Shown here: piece after piece, positions 40,428-48,292 of the stretch
Numbering within the stretch: position 1 is the first letter of the stretch
Layout of the letters: every line of letters starts with the position of its first letter
Origin: Congregibacter litoralis KT71
GTDB lineage: Bacteria > Pseudomonadota > Gammaproteobacteria > Pseudomonadales > Halieaceae
Reading direction: 5' to 3'
DNA length: 64,000 nucleotides
Assembly: GCF_000153125.2 (NCBI RefSeq)
Contig: NZ_CM002299.1
Coordinates: 2,926,928 to 2,990,927, forward strand
Translations under genes and position numbers: made by a program
The notes under the pieces: generated by a model
Seen by the model: only the letters and a program-made list of their open reading frames with translations
Databases searched by the model: none
What the model was told of the DNA's origin: nothing

Positions 40428-40849
40428 TGAGAGCGCTTGCAGGCTTGTTGAGTGGTTTGGTGTTCGGCTTTGGATTGGTGCTCTCGGGTATGACCGATCG
40501 GGATAAGGTGCTGGACTTTCTGGACATTTTTGGAGACTGGGACCCGGCTCTGATGTTCGTCATGGGGTCTGCCGTGGTGGTGACTCTTCTCGGTTTTGCT
40601 CTGGTTCGTCGACAGGAAAACCCGTTCTTTGCCCCGGACTTTCATTTTCCTGTGAATCTTGTTGTCGACAGGCAATTGTTAGGCGGTGCCGTACTCTTCG
40701 GTATCGGCTGGGGTATTTATGGTTTCTGTCCGGGACCGGCAATCACTGCGCTGTTTTACGGGGAAACAAAAACCTACTATTTCTTCGCTGCGATGGTGGC
40801 AGGTATGGGTATCGCCAACCGCATTGAAAACTGGAGACACAATGCCTGA
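40427..40849 (+). CDS. YeeE/YedE partner protein (DUF6691 type)
   Basis: Second half-size membrane protein, 140 residues, with GLLSGLVFGFGLVLSGMT at the N-terminus and the signature GWGIYGFCPGPAITAL near the middle. It is paired with the preceding subunit and together they should make the functional sulfur transporter. An alternative much longer frame beginning at 40019 is a shadow of the first subunit. Overlaps the next gene by 8 bases. Confidence 0.88.
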   Translation: MRALAGLLSGLVFGFGLVLSGMTDRDKVLDFLDIFGDWDPALMFVMGSAVVVTLLGFALVRRQENPFFAPDFHFPVNLVVDRQLLGGAVLFGIGWGIYGFCPGPAITALFYGETKTYYFFAAMVAGMGIANRIENWRHNA

Positions 40850-41822
40850 CACGCCCTTCTCTCTCGCCGCCTTGAATGAGGCGGCAAGCACCGTCGGCCG
40901 CGCAATGCCCCCAACGCCTCAGTATGCCTGGCCGCTGCTCAGCGAGGCCCTGGGCGCGGAGCTCTGGGTCAAGCACGAGAACCACACCCCCACGGGGGCC
41001 TTTAAGATTCGCGGCGGAATCACCTTTATGGAGTGGTTGCGCAAAACCCATCCGGATTGCCGCGGCATTGCTACGGCCACCCGGGGCAATCATGGTCAAA
41101 GTCAGGCGCGGGCGGCCGCCACAGCGGGTCTTGGGGCAACGATCGTGGTTCCCCGAGGCAATGCTCGGGAAAAAAACGATGCCATGCGCGGCTTTGGTGC
41201 GACGCTTGTCGAGCACGGCGCTGATTTTGATGAAGCCAGAGAGGAGGCCTCTCGACTGGCTGCGCTCGAGGACCTCTTTCTGGTGCCGCCCTTCCATACC
41301 GCTCTCGTAGCCGGTGTTGCGAGCTATGCCCTGGAGCTGTTCCGGGCCGTAGCCGATATTCGACGCGTCTATGTGCCCATTGGTTGTGGTTCGGGCATCT
41401 GTGGAGTCATTGCCGCGCGGGACGCCCTGGGTCTGGATACGGAAGTGATCGGCGTCGTATCCACAGAGGCCACAGCCGCACAGCAGGCTTTTCTGAGTGG
41501 TAAACCGGAAAGCACCCCCTCAGCGCAGACCTTCGCCGATGGTGTGGCGGTGCGCTCGGTGGTACCCGAGGCTCTCGCGATCTACGGTAAAGGCGCCAGG
41601 CGGGTGATCGCCGTCAGTGACGACGAAATTGCCCATGCAATGCGCCTCTATTTCAGCTGCACCCACAATGTCAGTGAGGGCGCGGGAGCAGCCCCACTGG
41701 CGGCAGCCATTCAGGAACAGGAAATCAACCGCGGGGAAAAAGTCGCTGTCATTCTTTGTGGGGGCAACGTGGACACGTCGGTGTTTTGCGAGGTTTTAGC
41801 CGGAAAAACGCCACGGATTTAG
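40842..41822 (+). CDS. PLP-dependent threonine/serine dehydratase-like enzyme
   Basis: Type II fold PLP enzyme, 326 residues. The PLP lysine lies in PTGAFKIRGG, the phosphate loop in VPIGCGSGICG, ATRGNHGQSQA is the substrate loop. Closest in pattern to threonine dehydratase or hydroxyectoine-type EutB enzymes, without the regulatory ACT domain. Its ATG overlaps the second YeeE subunit by 8 bases, so its substrate may be a sulfur-containing amino acid rather than threonine; that is inference. Confidence 0.82.
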   Translation: MPDTPFSLAALNEAASTVGRAMPPTPQYAWPLLSEALGAELWVKHENHTPTGAFKIRGGITFMEWLRKTHPDCRGIATATRGNHGQSQARAAATAGLGATIVVPRGNAREKNDAMRGFGATLVEHGADFDEAREEASRLAALEDLFLVPPFHTALVAGVASYALELFRAVADIRRVYVPIGCGSGICGVIAARDALGLDTEVIGVVSTEATAAQQAFLSGKPESTPSAQTFADGVAVRSVVPEALAIYGKGARRVIAVSDDEIAHAMRLYFSCTHNVSEGAGAAPLAAAIQEQEINRGEKVAVILCGGNVDTSVFCEVLAGKTPRI

Positions 41823-41884
41823 GCGCTTTTCTGAGACAACCCGGCCCGACACAGCGGGCTCGAGCGGTAGCGGAGGAAACCCTC

Positions 41885-42316
41885 CTAGGCGACGATAAGA
41901 CCGGCGGCGTCGGCAGCAGACAAACCCAGCGCGGACACGACCATATTGAAGAACTCGGCCTCGCGGGAGGAAATACTGTCATCGGCATGCATCACGGCCA
42001 CGAGACCCCGGAGGATTGCCCGACGCTGTTCCATGTTCAGCTTCGGCGCGGCATTGACCAGACACTTTTGCAGGGGCGTTGTCTCGTAGATCTTTGACAG
42101 TGCTGCGGTGCGCACCTCGCTGTCTGACAAATCCGTACCCAGTTCTTCCTTGATCACCGATTGCACCGTGGCGATTTCCGCCGGGTGTGTATAAGCATCG
42201 GCGTCCGTGGCGCGAGACAGCACCAGCACAAACAGCTCACGGAACAGATCAGAATCCGCTGTTTGCGGAGACTCACCAAAAAGCTGTCTTACCTTATTAA
42301 AATCTACCAGTGCCAT
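41885..42316 (-). CDS. TerB-like protein
   Basis: Helical cytosolic protein of 143 residues with a TerB-like fold: ELFVLVLSRATDADAYTHPAEIATVQ in the first part (conserved acidic DADAYTHPAE) and AVMHADDSISSREAEFFNM in the second (a D-D-S-I-S-x-x-E acidic motif). The family is linked to tellurite resistance and metal binding, but many single-gene members are uncharacterised. ATG at 42316 with AGGA. Divergent from the RND operon across a palindrome-rich gap. Confidence 0.8.
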   Translation of the reverse strand: MALVDFNKVRQLFGESPQTADSDLFRELFVLVLSRATDADAYTHPAEIATVQSVIKEELGTDLSDSEVRTAALSKIYETTPLQKCLVNAAPKLNMEQRRAILRGLVAVMHADDSISSREAEFFNMVVSALGLSAADAAGLIVA

Positions 42317-42353
42317 AAATCCTATCTCCCTGTCCGAGGCTGGCCGACGCACG

Positions 42354-42407
42354 ATCATACTGACTTTTACCCAGCGAGAATACCGCTGGGCTGGCAATCT
42401 TGCCAGC
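42354..42407. promoter_or_regulatory. Palindrome cluster upstream of the terB-like gene
   Basis: GCTGGCAA-TC-TTGCCAGC (42390-42407) is a perfect 18-base palindrome. It abuts CCCAGCG-N7-CGCTGGG (42370-42376 and 42384-42390), another perfect inverted repeat. Both sit just upstream of a TATGAT -10-like element on the minus strand (42359-42354), so they would overlap or flank the -35 of the terB-like promoter. The pattern suggests an operator for a dimeric regulator. Confidence 0.5.
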
Positions 42408-42504
42408 GACCAGCCGTTTATTTCACACCCTGGCGGTCGTCATCACTCAGGAGGTAAGCCAAATGCGCCGACCCTGCGTATCTCTCCCGTGAATATTGCT
42501 GCCT

Positions 42505-42541
42505 CTGACGGTCCCGGGAGCGCCCCCGTCAGCGGTATAAT
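42505..42541 (+). promoter_or_regulatory. Promoter/operator of the RND efflux operon
   Basis: A perfect TATAAT (42536-42541) lies 26 bases before the efflux gene ATG. Just upstream CTGACGG (42505-42511) and CCGTCAG (42526-42532) form a perfect inverted repeat with centres 21 bases apart, two helical turns, overlapping the place of the -35. No -35 at 17 bases is visible. It looks like a regulator site covering the promoter. Confidence 0.5.
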
Positions 42542-42567
42542 GGACGTCTACTTTTGCGAAAATCGTC

Positions 42568-43665
42568 ATGAAAAAGAACCTTTTCATCGCAACGCTAATT
42601 GGCGTTGGTTTAATGCTGTGGCTGGCGTCGGGCATGTTCGCGCCAGGACCGGAACCCACCCTGGATACCAAGACGGCGCCGCTGGCTGACCGGGAACAGG
42701 CGCTGCCGCGGGTGCGCACGCGGCAATTCAATGCCGAGCAGCGAACCCTGACACGGATTCTACGCGGAAAAACGGCCAGCAAGCGGAGCGCCACGGTCAG
42801 CGCAGAAACGGCCGGTCGCGTCATTGCCAGGCCCGTGGAGCGCGGCGATCGCGTTGAGGCCGGCACCCTCCTTTGCGAACTCGCAATCGATGATCGCGAG
42901 GCCGCGGTAGCAGAAGCGGAGGCAGCGCTATCCCAGGCCGAGCTGGAGTATCGCGGCGCGCTGGAGCTTCAGGACAAAAATCTCCTCTCCAAAATCCGTA
43001 TCGCGCAGGTCGCGGCGGAACTTGAATCGGCGCGCGCGGGTCTTGCTCGACAACAACTCAATCTTGCCCGAACCCGGATTACCGCCCCCTTCGATGGCGT
43101 TATCGAAACCCTGCATATCGATGTGGGCGACCTCGCCAGCATCGGCGAACCCTGCGCCACCCTCATCGATCTGGACCCGCTGCTCATCGAGGCCAATGTC
43201 TCCGAGCAGGATATTAACTACGTCGGCCTCGGCAGCCCCGTCACCGCCCGCACCAGCACCGACGAAAAGCTCCTTGGCGAAGTCACCTTTGTAGGCAGCG
43301 TCTCCGATGCCGCCACACGTACCTACCCCGTGGAGATCACGGTGCCCAACCCCGACTATAGACTCCGGGCCGGCCTCACAACCGTAGCCAGCGTAGAGAC
43401 CGAAACAGTATTGGCTCACCGCGTGTCGCCGGCGCTGTTCACCCTCAACGACGCCGGGGTGATCGGCCTGCGCGCCGTCAACCGCGACAGCCGCGTTGTC
43501 TTCCACCCCGTCACCATCGTTGAGGACGCCGCCGATGGTGCCTGGGTAACCGGCCTGCCCGGAGTAGTCCGTCTCATCACCGTGGGTCACGAGTTTGTCT
43601 CCGCAGGCCAGGAAGTAGAAACCGTGGACGAGAGTCTCGCCCCGGCGACGGCCAGTCTCCTATGA
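42568..43665 (+). CDS. RND efflux periplasmic adaptor subunit
   Basis: Membrane fusion protein of 365 residues. N-terminal membrane anchor (residues 4-23), then the lipoyl half-motif VIARPVERGDRVEAGTLLCEL, an alpha-helical hairpin (about 110-165), the second half TRITAPFDGVIETLHIDVGD, beta-barrel and C-terminal domains. The last codons overlap the pump gene by 4 bases. No outer-membrane channel gene is adjacent, so the pump probably uses a shared TolC. Confidence 0.92.
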   Translation: MKKNLFIATLIGVGLMLWLASGMFAPGPEPTLDTKTAPLADREQALPRVRTRQFNAEQRTLTRILRGKTASKRSATVSAETAGRVIARPVERGDRVEAGTLLCELAIDDREAAVAEAEAALSQAELEYRGALELQDKNLLSKIRIAQVAAELESARAGLARQQLNLARTRITAPFDGVIETLHIDVGDLASIGEPCATLIDLDPLLIEANVSEQDINYVGLGSPVTARTSTDEKLLGEVTFVGSVSDAATRTYPVEITVPNPDYRLRAGLTTVASVETETVLAHRVSPALFTLNDAGVIGLRAVNRDSRVVFHPVTIVEDAADGAWVTGLPGVVRLITVGHEFVSAGQEVETVDESLAPATASLL

Positions 43666-46600
43666 GTGGGTACATCGACAAGGCCATCGACAGGTCGCGA
43701 AGCACCCTGATGCTCATGGGTGTTTTGGTACTGGCGGGACTGATTTCGCGGTCAGCGCTGCCCATCGCCAATGATCCGCACATCGTCCTCCCCTATTTTT
43801 ACATCGGCATTCCCCACGAGGGCATTTCTCCCGAGGACTCCGAGCGACTCCTCATCCAGCCCATGGAAATCGAGCTCCGCAAAATTGAGGGACTGAAGGA
43901 AATCAGCGCCACCGCCTCCGAAGGCTATGCCACCTTGTTTGTGGAGTTCGAACCCAGCGTGGATCTGAACGTCGCCCTCACGGATGTGCGTGAAGCCGTG
44001 GACCGGGGTAAGTCAGAGATACCCACCACCGCCGAAGAGCCGGTCGTGCGGGAACTCGATGTGGATGATTTTCCGCTGATCCAGATCAACCTGCTCAGTC
44101 GCGGCGCCAGCGAACGTCAGATCTACGAAACGGCGCTGAGCCTCCGGGATGACATTGAGTCCATCCCCTCGGTGCTCACCGCCGAGATTCGCGGTGACCG
44201 CGAAGAAGTCCTCGAGGTGATTATCGATCCCCAGGCCCTGGAGGCCTATCAGATCTCCAGCGAGTCTCTGGTGAGTATCCTGCAAAGAAACAACCGCCTG
44301 ATACCTGCGGGGAGCGTCGACACGGGCAATGGGCGCTTTTCTGTAAAAGTACCCTCCGTCGTGGAGTCCGCCAGCGACATCATGGACCTGCCCGTGCAGG
44401 TCAGCGGAGACTCCGTGGTTACGCTGTCGGACGTCGCCAGCATCCGCCGGACTTTCAAGGACCGCACCAGTCATGCGCGCTTCAACGGTGTGGAAACCAT
44501 GACCGTAGAGGTGAAAAAGCGCGTTGATGCCAATGTCATCGATACCTCTGAAGCCGTACTCAAGGTCGTTGAAGAGGCGACCGCCGGACTGCCCTCCACC
44601 ATCCTGGTGGTCCCCTCCCAGAACACCGCGGACTTTGCACGCACGCAGGTCACGGAGCTCCAGGGCAATATCATGACGGCCCTCGCCCTGGTCATGGTGA
44701 TCGTCGTCGCCGCCATGGGTTTTCGCAGCGGCGTCATCGTGGGCCTGGGAATCCCCTTTTCCCTGCTGTTTTCCATCATCATCATTTACCAGCTGGGCTA
44801 CACCTTCAACTTCATGGTGATGTTCGGCATGTTGTTGGGACTGGGCATGCTCATTGATGGCGCCATCGTGGTGACGGAGTACGCAGATCGCAAGATGAGC
44901 GAAGGCCTCGATCACAAGGAAGCGTACTCCGAGGCCGTCAAACGCATGTTCTGGCCCGTGACCGCATCAACGGCGACTACCCTCGCCGCATTTTTGCCCC
45001 TGATCTTCTGGCCCGGCATCTCCGGGCAATTCATGCGCTATCTCCCCGTGACCGTGTTTACGGTGCTCAGCGGCTCCCTGGTCTATGCCCTGCTCTTCGG
45101 CCCCGTGCTGGGATCGATTTTTGGTAAGCCCACGGTCCACAGCGCCGCGGAACAGGCCACCATGGAGGAGCTGGATCACGGCGACCCCACCCAGCTTAAA
45201 ACCATTACCGGCGCCTATGCCCGAATGATGGCCTGGATTACGGGACACCCTCTGACAACGGTAGGCACGATTTTTACGCTGCTGTTCTGTGTGTTCTGGG
45301 CCTATGGCAAATACGGTGCGGGGATGGTGTTCTTCAACGACTCCGATCCCCAGTTCATCTCCATGTCTGTCAGCGGGCGGGGCAACTTTTCTGAGGCGGA
45401 GGTCAACAAGCTGGTCTTGGAGGTGGAGCGCGAGGTATTGCAGGTCCCGGACATCCGCTCCGTCAACACCCGCACCATTCTGCCCGGCAGCGGCGGCGGT
45501 GGCGGTCGCAGCGGTGGCGCTGTGAACGATCGCATCGGCAGCATTTTTCTGGAGCTTGTGCCCGAGTGGGATCGCGATCGGGATGGCTTTGCTGTCATTC
45601 GAGAATTGCGGGAGAGAACCCGGGACTTTGCGGGTATCAATGTCGAAGTGAGCGCGATGGAACAGGGCCCGCCCGTGGGCAAGCCCATACAGATTCAGCT
45701 TCGATCGCGACACCGGGATCTCCTCGAACCGGCCATGCTGCGCATTCGCCAGCATCTCGACTCCCTGCCGGAGCTTATCGACATCGATGACACCCGGGCC
45801 CTGCCCTCCATCGAGTGGCGCATGCAGGTAGACCGTGCCCAGGCGGCACTCTACGGTGCGGATGTACAGTCCGCGGGCGTTGCCCTGCAGCTGGTGACCA
45901 ATGGCGTCAAAGTCGCCGAGTACCGCCCCGACGGCGCCGATGATGCCGTGGATATCCGGGCGCGCTTTCCCATTCAGGATCGCGGCATCCGCGCTATGGA
46001 CAACCTGCGGGTGAGCACATCCCAGGGACAGATTCCCCTGAGCAACTTTGTGCGCATCCAGCCTGCACCCGGCGTAGACACCTTTCAGCGCATCGATACC
46101 TTCCCCGTTGAGCGTATCCGCGCCAATGTCGTGCAGGGCGTTCTGGCGGACACCATGGTCGGAGAAATTCAGGAATGGCTGGAAACCCAGACCTTTGATC
46201 CGAGACTCACCATCGAATTTCGCGGTGCGAACGAAGAACAGGCGGATTCCATGGCCTTTGTCCAGGGTGCCTTTCTGCTATCGCTTCTGTTGATGTTCGT
46301 GCTGCTGGTTACCCAGTTCAACAGCTTCTATCAGAGCGGGCTGATACTTCTCGCTGTCATCATGTCGACGGCGGGGGTTTTGCTGGGATTAATCATCACC
46401 GGTAACCCCTTCAGCGCCATCCTCACCGGCGTCGGTGTGGTCGCCCTGGCGGGCATCGTGGTGAACAACAACATCGTACTCATCGACACCTTTAACGTTG
46501 TGCGCAGCGAGAATCCGGAGCTCAGCGTTCAGGACGCCATCGTCCGCGCCGCAGCACAGCGACTGAGGCCTGTCATGCTCACTACCGTGACGACGGTCTT

Positions 46601-46853
46601 TGGTCTTCTACCCCTGGCTTGCGATCTGTCCATCGACATCGTCAATCGCAGTATCACCGCCGGAGGGCAAATGGCGACCTTCTGGGGCCCCCTGTCCCAG
46701 GCCATCGTATTTGGACTGTCCTTCGCAACGGTATTGACTCTGATTGCCACACCCGCCCTGCTGGCCCTCCCCACGGATCTGAAAAACCGCTGGGCTGCCC
46801 GGGGCAGCAAAAAAGCCGCGACGCCCAAACAGCAGGATGCGGTCACCGCCTGA
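43662..46853 (+). CDS. RND efflux transporter (inner-membrane pump)
   Basis: Pump of 1063 residues with two repeats of six helices and large periplasmic loops. The fourth helix reads MLLGLGMLIDGAIVVTEYADR (split here as MLLGLGMLIDGA and IVVTEYADR): one aspartate replaces the usual Asp-Asp pair of AcrB. The tenth helix has AGIVVNNNIVLID, without the lysine of AcrB. Such variants form a large unassigned branch of the HAE family. Drug or metal substrate cannot be told from sequence. Preceded by its adaptor (4-base overlap). Confidence 0.92.
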   Translation: MSGYIDKAIDRSRSTLMLMGVLVLAGLISRSALPIANDPHIVLPYFYIGIPHEGISPEDSERLLIQPMEIELRKIEGLKEISATASEGYATLFVEFEPSVDLNVALTDVREAVDRGKSEIPTTAEEPVVRELDVDDFPLIQINLLSRGASERQIYETALSLRDDIESIPSVLTAEIRGDREEVLEVIIDPQALEAYQISSESLVSILQRNNRLIPAGSVDTGNGRFSVKVPSVVESASDIMDLPVQVSGDSVVTLSDVASIRRTFKDRTSHARFNGVETMTVEVKKRVDANVIDTSEAVLKVVEEATAGLPSTILVVPSQNTADFARTQVTELQGNIMTALALVMVIVVAAMGFRSGVIVGLGIPFSLLFSIIIIYQLGYTFNFMVMFGMLLGLGMLIDGAIVVTEYADRKMSEGLDHKEAYSEAVKRMFWPVTASTATTLAAFLPLIFWPGISGQFMRYLPVTVFTVLSGSLVYALLFGPVLGSIFGKPTVHSAAEQATMEELDHGDPTQLKTITGAYARMMAWITGHPLTTVGTIFTLLFCVFWAYGKYGAGMVFFNDSDPQFISMSVSGRGNFSEAEVNKLVLEVEREVLQVPDIRSVNTRTILPGSGGGGGRSGGAVNDRIGSIFLELVPEWDRDRDGFAVIRELRERTRDFAGINVEVSAMEQGPPVGKPIQIQLRSRHRDLLEPAMLRIRQHLDSLPELIDIDDTRALPSIEWRMQVDRAQAALYGADVQSAGVALQLVTNGVKVAEYRPDGADDAVDIRARFPIQDRGIRAMDNLRVSTSQGQIPLSNFVRIQPAPGVDTFQRIDTFPVERIRANVVQGVLADTMVGEIQEWLETQTFDPRLTIEFRGANEEQADSMAFVQGAFLLSLLLMFVLLVTQFNSFYQSGLILLAVIMSTAGVLLGLIITGNPFSAILTGVGVVALAGIVVNNNIVLIDTFNVVRSENPELSVQDAIVRAAAQRLRPVMLTTVTTVFGLLPLACDLSIDIVNRSITAGGQMATFWGPLSQAIVFGLSFATVLTLIATPALLALPTDLKNRWAARGSKKAATPKQQDAVTA

Positions 46854-46871
46854 GTCCTGGTCCTCAGGCGG
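46846..46871. terminator. Terminator-like 9-bp stem after the RND gene
   Basis: CCGCCTGAG (46846-46854), which includes the stop codon of the pump gene, pairs perfectly with CTCAGGCGG (46863-46871) around an 8-base loop. The following sequence has only a modest T content. It lies between two convergent genes and may serve both. Confidence 0.5.
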
Positions 46872-46902
46872 GCCTTGATTTCAGCATCCGGACGGCATCG
46901 AC

Positions 46903-48189
46903 CTAGGGCGCAGCGAGGAGATCCAGCGCCATGGCCGTGATGGCCCGTCTTCCCGTCTCAAGGGTAGGGGCGGGATCCGGTGCAAAAAAGGCGGAATGCA
47001 GGGAGGGCAATCGTGCTTCCCCCCGCCGGGCCTTGTCCCACAGAGGCTGTGGAACGGTCCCCACGCGAATCATAAAAGACGGAATCTTTGCGTCCGTGCG
47101 TCCGTAGCGCGAAAAGTCCTCGCCGCCCATTTCCTTGGGTATTTCCTTGAGAACCCCATCGCCGAGTTCCGCGCGCATGGCCGCCACTCCCCGAGACACC
47201 AGTGCGGGATCATTCCAAAGGGCCGGCGTGTATTCATCCTTCACCACCACTTCGGGTTTCTTGTCCTCGGGAAAACCCAGGGCCTCCGCCTGTTTCACGG
47301 CAATGCGCTCAATACCGGACAGCAGCGTTTCGCGAACTTCATCCGAGTAGGAACGCACGGTGAGTTCAAGAATCGCCTTGTCAGAAATTATGTTGTGCTT
47401 CGTGCCCGCATGGATCGAACCCACGGTGACCACCCCCGGCTCTGCCGGGTGAATGGATCGCGACACCAGGGTTTGCAGGTCCATAATCACGGCAGCGGCT
47501 AACACCACCGGGTCTTTGGCCGTATGGGGATAGGCGCCGTGCCCCCCTACGCCGTGGAGTGTGATGTCCACGCTGTCGACATTGGCCATCATCCAGCCCG
47601 AGATATAGCCGATCTGTCCCGCAGGCAGGGTAGCGATGGTGTGTACCGACAGGTTGTAGTCCGGCTGGGGAAAGCGCTCAAAAAGACCGTCCGCGAGCAT
47701 ATCCCGGGCCCCCGCACCGCGCTCCTCCGCCGGCTGCATAATCACCATGAGCGTGCCCTGCCATTCATCACGCCGCTCCATGAGCTCCAGAGCTGCCGCG
47801 GTGACCACGGTCATGTGCACATCGTGACCACAGGCGTGCATGACGGACACTTCCTGTCCATTCATCTCCGTGGCCCGCGCAGTGCTGGCGTAGGGCAGGC
47901 CCGTATCTTCCTTCACCGGCAGGCCATCCATATCAGCGCGGAGCATCAGGACCGGGCCCTCGCCGTTTTCCAGCATAGCGACGAGCCCGTGGCCACCCAC
48001 GCCCTCGGTAACGGTGAATCCGGCGCCGGTGAGCGTCCCGGCCGGGGTTGCCGCGGTCTGCTCTTCCTGAAAAGACAGCTCAGGGTTTTCGTGGAGATAC
48101 TTGTAGTAGGCAAGCTCATCAAAGGGGGCGGCCTGCAGGGTTGACGCACACAGTGCGGCACACAAAGCCAGGGGGAGAGTTCGACGCAT
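46903..48189 (-). CDS. Exported M20-family amidohydrolase/carboxypeptidase
   Basis: Signal peptide (LPLALCAALCASTLQA) then an M20D-type zinc hydrolase of 428 residues. Metal-binding motifs are ADMDGLPV, HACGHDVHM and the glutamate pair in QPAEERGAGARDML; EMGGEDFSRY and LPSLHSAFF close the site. The family removes N-acyl groups from amino acids such as hippurate and indole-acetyl conjugates; the substrate is not set by sequence. Convergent with the RND operon and divergent from msbA. Confidence 0.9.
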   Translation of the reverse strand: MRRTLPLALCAALCASTLQAAPFDELAYYKYLHENPELSFQEEQTAATPAGTLTGAGFTVTEGVGGHGLVAMLENGEGPVLMLRADMDGLPVKEDTGLPYASTARATEMNGQEVSVMHACGHDVHMTVVTAAALELMERRDEWQGTLMVIMQPAEERGAGARDMLADGLFERFPQPDYNLSVHTIATLPAGQIGYISGWMMANVDSVDITLHGVGGHGAYPHTAKDPVVLAAAVIMDLQTLVSRSIHPAEPGVVTVGSIHAGTKHNIISDKAILELTVRSYSDEVRETLLSGIERIAVKQAEALGFPEDKKPEVVVKDEYTPALWNDPALVSRGVAAMRAELGDGVLKEIPKEMGGEDFSRYGRTDAKIPSFMIRVGTVPQPLWDKARRGEARLPSLHSAFFAPDPAPTLETGRRAITAMALDLLAAP

Positions 48190-48264
48190 GGTGAGTCCTC
48201 ACAAATTGGAAAATCCAGTCTAGCAAAGTCCGGGAATGCAGATGCCCGACCGACGCGCATCCCG

Positions 48265-48270
48265 TACAAT
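48265..48270 (+). promoter_or_regulatory. Possible -10 element for msbA
   Basis: TACAAT lies 23 bases before the chosen msbA ATG in the 100-base gap after the divergent peptidase gene. No strong -35 is seen. It supports the ATG at 48293 over the earlier ones, because transcription would begin between them. Confidence 0.35.
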
Positions 48271-48292
48271 GACACATCGCCAGCGTCAGTTA

